A stretch of 64,000 nucleotides of DNA from Pithys albifrons albifrons (lineage: Eukaryota > Chordata > Aves > Passeriformes > Thamnophilidae). The DNA lies in assembly GCF_047495875.1 (NCBI RefSeq), contig NC_092460.1, positions 1,798,001 through 1,862,000 on the forward strand. The letters run 5' to 3'. The notes below the pieces were generated by a model. The model worked only from the letters and a program-made list of their open reading frames with translations. It did not search any database and was not told where the DNA came from. The translations under genes and the position numbers were made by a program. Position 1 is the stretch's first letter. Each line of letters opens with the position of its first letter. Of the stretch, positions 51,698 to 59,746 are shown piece by piece.

Positions 51698-52022
51698 CCC
51701 GGGCTGGGGGGATGCGCGCACAGCCCGCGGCGGGAGCGGGGATGGGGATGGAAATGGAGATGAGGATGGGGATAGAGATGGGAGATGAGAATGGGGTTGG
51801 GGATGGGGTTGAGGATGAAGATAGGGATGCGGATAGAGACGGGGATGGGAATGGGGATGGACGGATGGACGGACAGACAGACAGACAGAGCCCGGGCTGG
51901 GGGCTGCGCGCAGAGCCCGTGGCGGTAGTGGGGATGGAGAAGGGGATGGAGATGGGGAAGGGGATGGGAATGGGGAGGGGGATGGGGATGGACGGACAGA
52001 CAGACAGACAGATAGAGCCCGG
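51480..52022. repeat. Composite 127-193-bp repeat upstream of the ITPR1 promoter
   Basis: Four copies of a composite unit: a GGAC/AGAC run, then AGAGCCCGGGCTGGGG, then a GCGCGCAGAGCCCG-type segment, then a long GGGGAT/GGAGAT run. The landmark GAGCCCGGGCTGG is at 51515, 51695, 51888 and 52015. The third unit is shorter and the fourth lacks the GGGGAT run. Two microsatellites are thus carried inside each unit. The array starts about 70 bp upstream of the TATA-like box. Confidence 0.95.
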
Positions 52023-53391
52023 GCTGGGGCCGGGGTCTCCGCGCAGAGCCCGCGGGACGAGGCGCTACCTGCGCCGGGGGGTCCCTCGGGTGGGGGTACC
52101 GCGCACGGGACTGCAGGCACAGCGGCCGGGGGAGCGAGCACGAGTAAACCCCGAGTAACCCCCGAGTAAACCTGGTGTGGGCACCGCGGAGGAGGCGCTG
52201 CCTAAGCCTCGAGTGCCTGCACAGGTGCTGTCCCCCCGGCGGTGTCACCCCCGCGGTGTCCCCCCGTCGTACCCCGGGGGCAGCCCCGGAGCGGGGCACG
52301 GGCACGGCGCGGGCCGGTCCCCGCTGCTCGGAGCTGTTTCCGCGGAGCTCCGAACCCTGCGAGCTTCACCGGGGCTCCCCTTCGCCAAAACAGTGTCACA
52401 GGATGTCCCCGGCGGGACAGCCCGTCTGCGGTGACACCCCAGCCCCAGCCAGGGCGACCAGCAGCGATTGAAAAATAGTAATACTCTATTTATTTATTGC
52501 ACATGCAATACTTTGCCCTCAGACATCAAGCAAGGTTATTTTCCACCGCTGTTCTCTGTTTTCCATGCCCTCCGGGTACACGTGGCTGGCTGGCAGCGCC
52601 AGGAGCTGTGCAGAGGTGGTGCAAGGTGTGCCCACAGAACAACTGGCACCAGGAGAAGGAAACACTTCCCTCCCTCATTGCCCCACACCCAGGTGTGCCC
52701 TGGATGACGGGCAGGGGTTGGGGTGTAGCTCTGCTTGTTGCTCTGCAGGGCAGTGGGATGGTGCTGGAGGACAGGACCAAGCCCAGCTCAGCTGGTGGCT
52801 CAGCCCAACATGAGCTCCCAGGGCACTGGTTGTCCAAAAAGCCCCTCCAGAGGAGGTGCAGCTGTGGCTCAGCAGCAAGGACGGGCAGGAGCTGCAGGCT
52901 GTGACTCAGGAACTGAAGCGAAGGTCAGTGCACAGAGTTTTATGGTTTTCCTCCATGGCTGCAATACCACAAGCCATTACTCATCAGGAATTTGGCAGGG
53001 TAGTGGTGCTAATATCATTAGATAATCCTAATGAATTCTTGTGTAATCAAATCTAATCTCTGGATGGGTTCAGCAGGCAGGGCCCCTGCGTGGCTGCCCA
53101 GGCTGGTGTGGGCAGTGACATCAGGACTGTCCCCGGGACCAGGGCAGGGCTGTGCCTGCTGAACGCCCCGAGCAGCTCTGCAGGCTCCGTGCCTTGGAGC
53201 AGCCTCAGTGCTGGGGGAGGAACCCGAGCAGCAGCAGTGTGGGAGAGAGCTGGAACAGGCTGCCAGGCAGGGCTGCTCTCACCCTTCCTGCAGGCATTTC
53301 TCTTCCAAGTGCCAAAGGCCACGTTTTCTCTCATGGACCACGTTTGTTTCTGGGTCTTAGTCAGTTCTCCAAAAGCTGAGGAGCTCAGAGA

Positions 53392-53670
53392 ATCACAGAA
53401 TCCTGGAATGGTTTGGAATTACTTAAAGCCCACCCAGTGCCACCCCTGCCATGGGCAGGGACACCTCCCACCAGCCCAGGCTGCTCCAAGCCCTGTCCAG
53501 CCTGGCCTGGGACACTCCCAGGGCTGGGGCAGCCACAGCTTCTCTGGGCACCTGTGCCAGGGCCTGCCCACCCTCCCAGCCAGGAATTCCTTCCCAATCT
53601 CTGATCTAAACCTACTGTCAGTTTGAACCCATTGCCTTGTCCTGTCACTGCACGTTCTTGCTCCTTGCCA
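53392..53670 (-). mobile_element. CR1 LINE 3' fragment
   Basis: A reverse tail from AATCACAGAATCCTGGAATG through CCATGGGCAGGGACACCTCC to CCTGTCACTGCAC. It is very similar to the copy at 26.7 kb and lies between the two genes. Confidence 0.9.
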
Positions 53671-55496
53671 GGTGCCACTTCAGCCTGTAGAGCAATAATA
53701 TGTCTGACACTTACAAATGGGATTTCAGTCAAAAGGAAAATGTCTTGCAAAAGATTTTTTTTTTTGCTATTGGAGAACTTTGTTCTCCTTTTTGAACCTT
53801 ATTCTGCTCCATCCCTACCTTATTTTTAGCAATTACAGAAATTCTACATTAGTGAAAGACATTAAGATGAAGTTTGACATCTTTTATTTGCTTTTTATTT
53901 GTATTATCTTGTTTAATGCTGTCAAATTTGCAACTAATTATTGAGTTCTTTGGCCTATTTTGGATGGAAAGGGCTCAGCCTGCAGGGTGGGTTTGCAGAG
54001 GTTCAGCTGCACAATGAGCAGCTCTGGAAGAAAAATGAGAGCAGAAGATATTCCAGTAGGATCAAACTGCCTCCTCCTGCTCATGGCTGGTCTTCCTGAT
54101 CAGGGGGATGATCACAAAAGCTTCCTGTGGTTAGTGAGGTCCCTGCCAGCCCTGAGAGATGAAAAGCACTCCTGCCAAAGGCTGGGCAGCACCTCAGCTC
54201 TCCCACAAGGGCTGGGGAGTCTCTGATTCCCATCCCATTTCAGTACCAGGGAGATCAGAAGCTCGGGGTGCTCTGAGGGTGAGGAAAGAGAATAATTAAA
54301 GCCTGTGGAAGAGCCGAGCTGGCTGAGCACAGACATGATCAATAAATGATCCTGGACCAGCAGACGCTCTCCCAGGTCCTCAGGATCACAATCAGGGAGT
54401 TGGATGTTGCTCAGAAGCAAACTGTGATTATTTCATCTCATCTCCAGAGAGAGGGAGGAATATAAACCCTCCTGGTGGAAGCTCACAAATGATGCACAAA
54501 AGAGCTCTAGAAAATGAGCCGTGAGAACAACAGAGCTGTCCCAGTTCGCTGGAAATCATCTGATTTTTCAGAATTCCATCATTACACAGCCAGCATCCCA
54601 TGGCTTTAATAAGGCAAAGTTCTCCTGGCAGACTGTTTTCAGTTCTAGAAGTCTGTAGAATGTGGATTCCTACATTTTGCTGCCATTTCAGTAAATCACG
54701 TTGCGAATTTGGACGGAGAAAACGAGTGGGATTTGGTTTCCATTTTCAGACTCTTTCCTTGCCACGTGGGGCAAAGATCCTCATGCCAGTTTGAAAGGAA
54801 TATTTACATTCTGTGACCCTGAAGCACCAAGGGTTGGCTTCATCACCGAGGTTGCATTCCTTTGTTTTCCTGCACTCTGATGCTTCTCTAAAGCAGAAGG
54901 GACTAATGATGGCTAATTGGGAGCCATCCCTGCCAGCTCTGCCGTTGTGCCCACAGTGAAACTGCACAGAGCAAACCCAGCTGAGTGCAGCTCCTCTGAG
55001 CCTGGCACAAACCAGGCAATAAACCCCCCCCTTCGCTCTGCTCGTGCTTCTCCTTCTTCCTGTACCAGCAAAAATGGCATTATTTCAGATTAGTGTCCCC
55101 AGGATGAATGCAGAGTCCTTTCAGGGCAGGATCCAGAAGCTCCTCTGTGCTGAGGAGCTCCCACAGAAAGTAAAGATTTACATGAGAGACCAGCAGAGCT
55201 GCAGCAAACCTGGGAAAATGAGGGAGGACCAGGGACTTGGCAGCTCCCTGATGCAGCAGGGATGGACAGCTCTGGATGGAGACATTCCCACGCCTGACCT
55301 GCTGGGCTTGCACATCCCCACTCACCTGTCTGGGCACACCTGAGCTGAAAACTCCTGTAGAAAAGCCCAGATCAGCATTAGCAGTGTTTGATTTCACTTG
55401 GCAGGTTTCTCCTTCCCCCTCCAGGGATACTTTCCCTCCCCACCTTGCTGGGTTTGCCCTGAAACTGGTTGGGTCTTCCTTTCAAATCGAAATTCC

Positions 55497-55620
55497 AGAT
55501 TACTTTGGGTTGGAAGGACCTCAAAGCCCATCCCATCCCACCCCTGCCATGGGCAGGGACACCTCCCACTGTCCCAGGGTGCTCCAAGCCCTGTCCAACC
55601 TGGCCTTGGACACCTCCTCA
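55497..55620 (-). mobile_element. CR1 LINE 3' fragment
   Basis: TTTGGGTTGGAAGGACCTCA and CCATGGGCAGGGACACCTCC in reverse orientation. It lacks the terminal ATTCTATG tail. Confidence 0.85.
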
Positions 55621-55734
55621 CTCCTGGGGAGGGAAATCCATGTGATTTAACCCTGCCTGGACTATAAACCCTTCCAAACAGCACAGGCAGTCCAGCCTGG
55701 GGCGGGTGACACGTCCAGGTGGGGTTGGGGTGGC

Positions 55735-56512
55735 CCCAATGGGTTTGGGATGACTCCAATGGGGTTGGGGTGGTCCCAGAGGGGTTGGAATGACTCCAGT
55801 GGGGTTGGGGTGGTGTCCCAGTGGGGTTGGGGTGGTCCCAGAGGGACTGGGATGACTCCAGTGGGGTTGGGGTGGTCCCAGAGGGGTTGGAATGACTCCA
55901 GTGGGGTTGGGGTGGTCCCAGAGGGGTTGAGATGACTCCAGTGGGGTTGGGGTGGTCCCAGAGGGATTGGAATGACTCCAGTGGGGTTGGGATGACTCCA
56001 GTGGGGTTGGGGTGGCCCCAGAGGGGTTGGGATGACTCCAGTGGGGTTGGGGTGGTCCCAGAGGGATTGGAATGACTCTAGTGGGGTTGGGGTGGTCCCA
56101 GAGGGATTGGAATGACTCCAGTGGGGTTGGGATGGTCCCAGAGGGGTTGAGATGACTCCAGTGGGGTTGGGGTGGTCCCAGAGGGGTTGGAATGACTCCA
56201 ATGGGGTTGGGGTGGTCCCAGAGGGATTGGAATGACTCCAGTGGGGTTGGGATGACTCCAGTGGGGTTGGGGTGGCCCCAGAGGGGTTGGGATGACTCCA
56301 GTGGGGTTGGGGTGGTCCCAGAGGGATTGGAATGACTCTAGTGGGGTTGGGGTGGCCCCAGTGGGGTTGGGATGACTCCAGTGGGGTTGGGGTGGTCCCA
56401 GAGGGATTGGAATTACTCTAGTGGGGTTGAGGTGGTCCCAGAGGGATTGGGATGACTCCAGTGGGGTTGAGGTGGTCCCAGAGGGGTTGGGATGGTGTCC
56501 CAGGTGGGCTTG
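55735..56512. repeat. 40-bp minisatellite upstream of SUMF1
   Basis: About 19 copies of CCAGTGGGGTTGGGGTGGTC then CCAGAGGGGTTGGAATGACT, period 40 bp. Some copies carry only the first half (GGGATGACT directly after). Each unit is two related 20-bp halves. The array ends about 0.5 kb before the SUMF1 promoter. Confidence 0.97.
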
Positions 56513-56719
56513 GGGTGACCCCAGAGCAGGAGACTCCACACCACTCATTTTACTTTGGGCACTGGAAAAGAATCCCATTTATCACCCAAATGACAGGAAT
56601 TTTACCCCTGGCCATGACCCCACCAGACCTGGAGGATGGAAGAGGCTGCAGCTGCCAGGGCTGCCCTGCAGCAGTGGCTCCAGCCATGCCATCACTGTGT
56701 CCCCAGCACATCCACAGAG

Positions 56720-56935
56720 CCTCCAGGGTTGGAAGGGACCTCTGGAGATCACCCAAGGCAGGGTCACCTGGAGCAGGTGACACAGGTGGGGTTGGGATGT
56801 CCCCAGAGAGGGAGAATCCACCCCCTCCCTGGGCAGCTGTTCCAGGCTGTGCCACCTCCATGGAGAGGAGCCTTTCCCCATGCTGAGGTGGAACTCGTGG
56901 TGTTTCAGTTCATGGCCATTGTCCCTTGTCCCGGT
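56720..56935 (-). mobile_element. CR1 LINE 3' fragment immediately upstream of SUMF1
   Basis: GGTTGGAAGGGACCTCTGGA, CACCTGGAGCAGGTGACACA and CCCTCCCTGGGCAGCTGTTC belong to a CR1-F-like tail in reverse orientation. It ends about 120 bp before the SUMF1 ATG and so abuts the core promoter. Confidence 0.85.
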
Positions 56936-57016
56936 ACCACCCTGGTGGCATCCCCGGAGATGTTCCCGTGGATTGATGGAATCCCCTCCCGGGGCGCGGC
57001 CCCTTTAAGGCGGGCC

Positions 57017-57045
57017 GGTCACGTGACCGCGGGGAGCCACGTGGC
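57017..57045 (+). promoter_or_regulatory. SUMF1: Tandem E-boxes in the SUMF1 promoter, one a perfect CLEAR motif
   Basis: The 12-bp palindrome GGTCACGTGACC at 57017-57028 contains the exact CLEAR consensus GTCACGTGAC, the site bound by TFEB/TFE3/MITF on lysosomal genes. A second palindromic E-box, GCCACGTGGC, lies at 57036-57045, 18 bp away centre to centre. Both lie within 45 bp of the SUMF1 ATG. SUMF1 activates lysosomal sulfatases, so lysosomal-network control is expected. Binding is inferred from sequence. Confidence 0.75.
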
Positions 57046-57057
57046 CCCGCCGCCAAC

Positions 57058-57267
57058 ATGGCGGCGCCCAGTGTGGCCTGGCGCTGGCTGTGCTTGCTGG
57101 TGGGACTGGGAACGGGACTGGGAACGGGACTGGGAACGGCGGGGGCCGCCGACACCGACACCGACACCGGCAGCTGCGGCTGCAGCGCCAGCCGGGCCAA
57201 CGGGGACGGGCGGGAGGAGGCGGCGCGGCGCTACTCGGCGGCGGCTGCGGGCGGCGGGCACGGGCCG
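57058..57267 (+). CDS. SUMF1: SUMF1 exon 1 (signal peptide and N-terminal extension)
   Basis: This is the first exon of sulfatase-modifying factor 1 (formylglycine-generating enzyme), an ER-lumen enzyme that oxidises the active-site Cys of sulfatases to formylglycine. It has 70 codons and ends in phase 0 at a GTGAGC donor. The ATG at 57058 has an ideal context (A at -3, G at +4). Residues 1-30 form a hydrophobic signal peptide whose core is a repeated Gly-Leu-Gly-Thr motif made by three perfect 12-base repeats at 57103-57138. A DTDTDT run follows, then Cys40-Gly-Cys42, matching the conserved Cys pair of the family's N-terminal extension, which is linked to ER retention and disulfide exchange. 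An RRYS segment also matches the family. Relative to my memory of the mammalian protein, about ten residues after this point, before the catalytic domain, are missing. Confidence 0.9.
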
Positions 57268-57287
57268 GTGAGCGGCGGGCGGGGGTC

Positions 57288-57480
57288 CCGCGGCCTCAGG
57301 GGGGGGGTCCCGCGGCCTCAGGGGGGTCCCGTGGCCTCAGGGGGTCCCGCGGCCTCAGGGGGGGGGTCCCGCGGCCTCAGGGGGGGCGGTCCCGCGGCCT
57401 CAGGGGGTTCCCGTGGCCTCAGGGGGTCCCCGTGGCCTCAGGGGGTCCCCGTGGCCTGAGGGGGGTCCCGGCGGCTTCAG
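57288..57480. repeat. About 20-bp G-rich minisatellite at the start of SUMF1 intron 1
   Basis: Roughly nine copies of GTCCCGCGGCCTCAGGGGG with G runs of four to eight. It begins about 20 bp after the exon 1 donor. The plus (transcript) strand is the G-rich one. Confidence 0.93.
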
Positions 57481-57876
57481 GGGGAGCTGGGGGTGTTCAG
57501 CCTGGAGAAGAGGAGGCTCAGAGGTGACCTCAGCACTGTCTGGAACTGCCTGAAGGGAAGTTCTGGCCAGGTGGGGGTTGGTCTCTTCTCCCAGGCACTC
57601 AGCAATAGGACAAGGGGGCACGATGGGCTCAAGCTCTGCCAGGGGAAATTGAAGTTGGAGAGCAGAATGAAATCCTTTGCAGAGAGAGTGCTCAGGGATT
57701 GGAATGGGCTGCCCAGAGAGGGGGTGGATTCCCCATCCCTGGAGGGTTTGAACCTGAGCTTGGCCGTGGCACTGAGTGCCATGATCTGGTAAAGGGACTG
57801 GAGTTGGACCAAGGGTTGGACTTGATGATCTCAGAGGTCTTTTCTAACCCAATCCATTCTATGATTCTGTGATTTT
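57480..57876 (+). mobile_element. CR1 LINE 3' end with ORF2 C terminus, SUMF1 intron 1
   Basis: It begins at GAGCTGGGGGTGTTCAGCCT, encodes the ORF2 C terminus (FSLEKRRLRGDLSTVWNCLK onward), and ends with the 3' UTR and the ATTCTATGATTCTGTG tail. It is nearly identical to the copy in intron 2 at 59.33-59.75 kb and in the same orientation. Confidence 0.95.
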
Positions 57877-57880
57877 ACAG

Positions 57881-58041
57881 ATGTGGCACTGAGTGAGAAT
57901 CCACCACATCTTGATCCAACCCTACTGTGATCACCAGCCCAGGGCACTGAGTGCCCTGGGCTGGTGATCACAGTGGGGTTGGATCAAGGGTTGGACTTGA
58001 TGATCTCTGTGGTCTTTTCCAACCCAATCCATTCTGTGATT
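57881..58041 (+). mobile_element. Fold-back unit, copy A (SUMF1 intron 1)
   Basis: It starts ATGTGGCACTGAGTG directly after the CR1 tail of the preceding element. It contains a 79-bp inverted repeat at 57910-57988 (two 39-base arms with one mismatch around a single central base) and ends with a CR1-type tail (TTGGACTTGATGATCTC, then TTCCAACCCAATCCATTCTG). The innermost part, GGCACTGAGTGCC, is a small palindrome known from CR1 3' UTRs. The unit therefore looks CR1-derived, with an inverted duplication. Confidence 0.7.
57910..57988. repeat. 79-bp near-perfect inverted repeat (copy A)
   Basis: The left arm, 57910-57948, begins CTTGATCCAACCCTACTGTG. The right arm, 57950-57988, is its reverse complement apart from one base (AGTAGGG against AGTGGGG). 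The loop is a single G, so the arms could extrude as a cruciform or fold in RNA. Confidence 0.97.
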
Positions 58042-58182
58042 CCCAGTCTGTGCTGTTCATGTTGTGCTGTGTCAGAGGAACCCTCCTCAGAGCAGAGACA
58101 CCTCAGACAGGAGGACTGAGACCACTGTGAGCCTTCCCAGTCTGTGACATCCCCAACCTCTGGGGTGCTGTTTGCTCTGCAG

Positions 58183-58356
58183 ATGGTGGCCATTCCAGGA
58201 GGGGTGTTCACCATGGGCACCCAGAACCCTGAGATCCTGCAGGATGGGGAAGGCCCTGCCAGGAGAGTCCACGTTGGGAGTTTCTACATGGATCAGTATG
58301 AGGTCAGCAATGAGCAGTTCCAGAGGTTTGTGAACTCCACTGGCTACGTGACTGAG
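58183..58356 (+). CDS. SUMF1: SUMF1 exon 2 (start of the formylglycine-generating domain)
   Basis: This exon has 58 codons, phase 0 at both ends, with a CTCTGCAG acceptor and a GTAAGG donor. It begins [13 protein letters not shown] and includes [20 protein letters not shown] and [10 protein letters not shown]. These are the characteristic first strands of the FGE-sulfatase fold and match vertebrate SUMF1 closely. NST is a conserved N-glycosylation sequon (the equivalent of human Asn141). Both neighbouring introns are packed with CR1 remnants, and near-identical CR1 tails flank the exon in direct orientation. Confidence 0.97.
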
Positions 58357-58529
58357 GTAAGGCCCAGGGGCTCCATCCTGCTGAGGAAATCCCCACTAGA
58401 AACTTGTTTTCTTTTTGCAGGATGTCACAGTAAAGCTTGGGAATGGTGCACTCAATTATTCCTGGTGTAAGTCTGGAGAGAAGGAGCTTCTTGCCTGGCT
58501 GCTCTGGTGAAAGGGTTCCTGTGTGTGGT

Positions 58530-59074
58530 GTTATGTTAATTAGTGTCCTGTTTAACATCTTTAGTGATGATTTAGATGAGGGGATTGAGTCCATCAGCAG
58601 CAAATGTGCTGATGACACCAAGCTGGGAGGGAGTGTCGACCTGCTGGAAGGCAGGAGGGCTCTGCAGAGGGATCTGGAGAGACTGGAGAGATGGGCTGAT
58701 TGCAATGGGATGGAGTTCAATAAGGCCAAGTGCAGGTCCTGCCCTTTGGCCACAACAACCCCCTGCAGCGCTCCAGGCTGGGCACAGAGTGGCTGGAGAG
58801 CAGCCAGGCAGAGGGACCTGGGGGGACTGAGGGACAGGAAGCTCAACAGGAGCCACCAGTGTGCCCAGGTGGCCAAGAAGGCCAATGGGATCCTGGCCTG
58901 GATCCAAACTAGCGTGGCCAGCAGGCCCAGGGCAGTGACCCTTCCCCTGGACTCTGCCTTGGGGAGGCCACACCTTGAGTGTTGTGTTCAGTTCTGGGCC
59001 CCTCAGTTCAGAAAGGACATTGAGGGGCTGGAGCGGGGCCAGAGAAGAGCAACGAGGCTGGAGAAGGGACTGGA
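58530..59074 (+). mobile_element. CR1 LINE ORF2 reverse-transcriptase remnant (5' part)
   Basis: It encodes the later part of the CR1 reverse transcriptase: VLFNIFSDDLDEG, then CADDTKLGGSVDLLEGRRAL and RPHLECCVQFWAPQFRKDIE. The catalytic F/YADD box reads CADD, so the usual aromatic residue is lost. The frame is interrupted at 59074 by an insertion and resumes at 59328. It is an inactive, 5'-truncated relic. Confidence 0.94.
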
Positions 59075-59294
59075 TGTGGCACTGAGTGTCCTCTGAAACA
59101 CCTCCAGGGTCAGAGAATCCACCATGTCTTGATCCAACCCTACTGTGACAGAGTATCCAGGGTCAGAGAATCCACCATGTCTTGATCCAACCTCACTGTG
59201 ATCACCAGCCCAGGGCACTCTGTGCCCTGGGCTGGTGATCACAGTGGGGTTGGATCAAGGGTTGATGATCTCAGAGGTCTCTTCCAACCCAACT
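59075..59294 (+). mobile_element. Fold-back unit, copy B, inserted in the CR1 relic
   Basis: 220 bp beginning TGTGGCACTGAGTGTCCTCT and ending TCTCTTCCAACCCAACT. It is flanked by a 33-bp perfect direct repeat (59042-59074 and 59295-59327, starting GAGAAGAGCAACGAGGCTGG). It contains a 53-bp-period partial tandem duplication (TCCAGGGTCAGAGAATCCAC at 59103 and 59156) and a 79-bp fold-back. Removing the unit and one repeat rejoins the CR1 sequence without loss, so it is a later insertion or a local rearrangement. Confidence 0.72.
59181..59259. repeat. 79-bp near-perfect inverted repeat (copy B)
   Basis: Arms 59181-59218 and 59222-59259 (38 bases each) are reverse complements with one mismatch around a TCT loop. 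The arms are almost identical to those of copy A, 1.27 kb upstream, and the mismatch falls at a neighbouring position. Confidence 0.97.
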
Positions 59295-59327
59295 GAGAAG
59301 AGCAACGAGGCTGGAGAAGGGACTGGA

Positions 59328-59746
59328 GCACAAGTGCTGTGGGGAGAGGCTGAGGGAGCTGGGGGTGTTCAGCCTGGAGAAGAGGAGGCTCAGAGGTGAC
59401 CTCAGCACTGTCTGGAACTGCCTGAAGGGAAGTTGTGGCCAGGTGGGGGTTGGTCTCTTCTCCCAGGCACTCAGCAATAGGACAAGGGGGCACGATGGGC
59501 TCAAGCTCTGCCAGGGGAAATTGAAGTTGGAGAGCAGGAAAAAATTCTTTGCAGAGAGAGTGCTCAGGGATTGGAATGGGCTGCCCAGAGAGGGGGTGGA
59601 TTCCCCATCCCTGGAGGTTTTTCAGCTGAGCTTGGCCGTGGCACTGAGTGCCATGATCTGGTAAAGGGACTGGAGTTGGACCAAGGGTTGGACTTGATGA
59701 TCTCGGAGGTCTTTTCCAACCCAATCCATCCTATGATTCTATGACA
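59328..59746 (+). mobile_element. CR1 LINE ORF2 C terminus and 3' UTR (3' part of the split relic)
   Basis: It continues the CR1 relic after the insertion. It holds GGTGTTCAGCCTGGAGAAGA, the ORF2 C-terminal segment with FFAERVLRDWNGLPREG, the 3' UTR with GGCACTGAGTGCCATGATCT, and the tail TCCTATGATTCTATGA. It is nearly identical to the intron 1 copy. Confidence 0.95.

Larger units (their letters stand above)
49900..52440. promoter_or_regulatory. ITPR1: CpG island at the ITPR1 5' end
   Basis: CpG dinucleotides are frequent throughout this stretch and rare in the surrounding introns. The island contains the probable ITPR1 first exon and TATA-like box. It also holds three separate minisatellites (49.98-50.43, 50.82-51.14 and 51.48-52.02 kb), so much of its GC content comes from tandem repeats. 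The boundaries are approximate. Confidence 0.7.
51411..57000. other. ITPR1-SUMF1 intergenic region
   Basis: About 5.6 kb separates the two divergent genes. It carries a composite minisatellite directly upstream of the ITPR1 promoter (51.48-52.02 kb), CR1 fragments at 53.4, 55.5 and 56.7 kb, and a 40-bp minisatellite at 55.74-56.51 kb upstream of SUMF1. The stretches 52.5-53.3 and 53.7-55.4 kb contain nothing I can identify and no open frame worth calling. Confidence 0.75.
57268..58182 (+). other. SUMF1: SUMF1 intron 1
   Basis: This 915-bp intron is made almost wholly of repeats. It starts with a short G-rich minisatellite just after the donor, then a CR1 tail (57.48-57.88 kb), then the first copy of the 79-bp fold-back unit. 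Only about 140 bp before exon 2 look unique. Confidence 0.95.

Noticed and set aside
58437..59096. 219-codon frame as a host gene
   Set aside because: Its sequence is CR1 ORF2 reverse transcriptase with a damaged catalytic box and a truncated 5' end, so it is a transposon relic.
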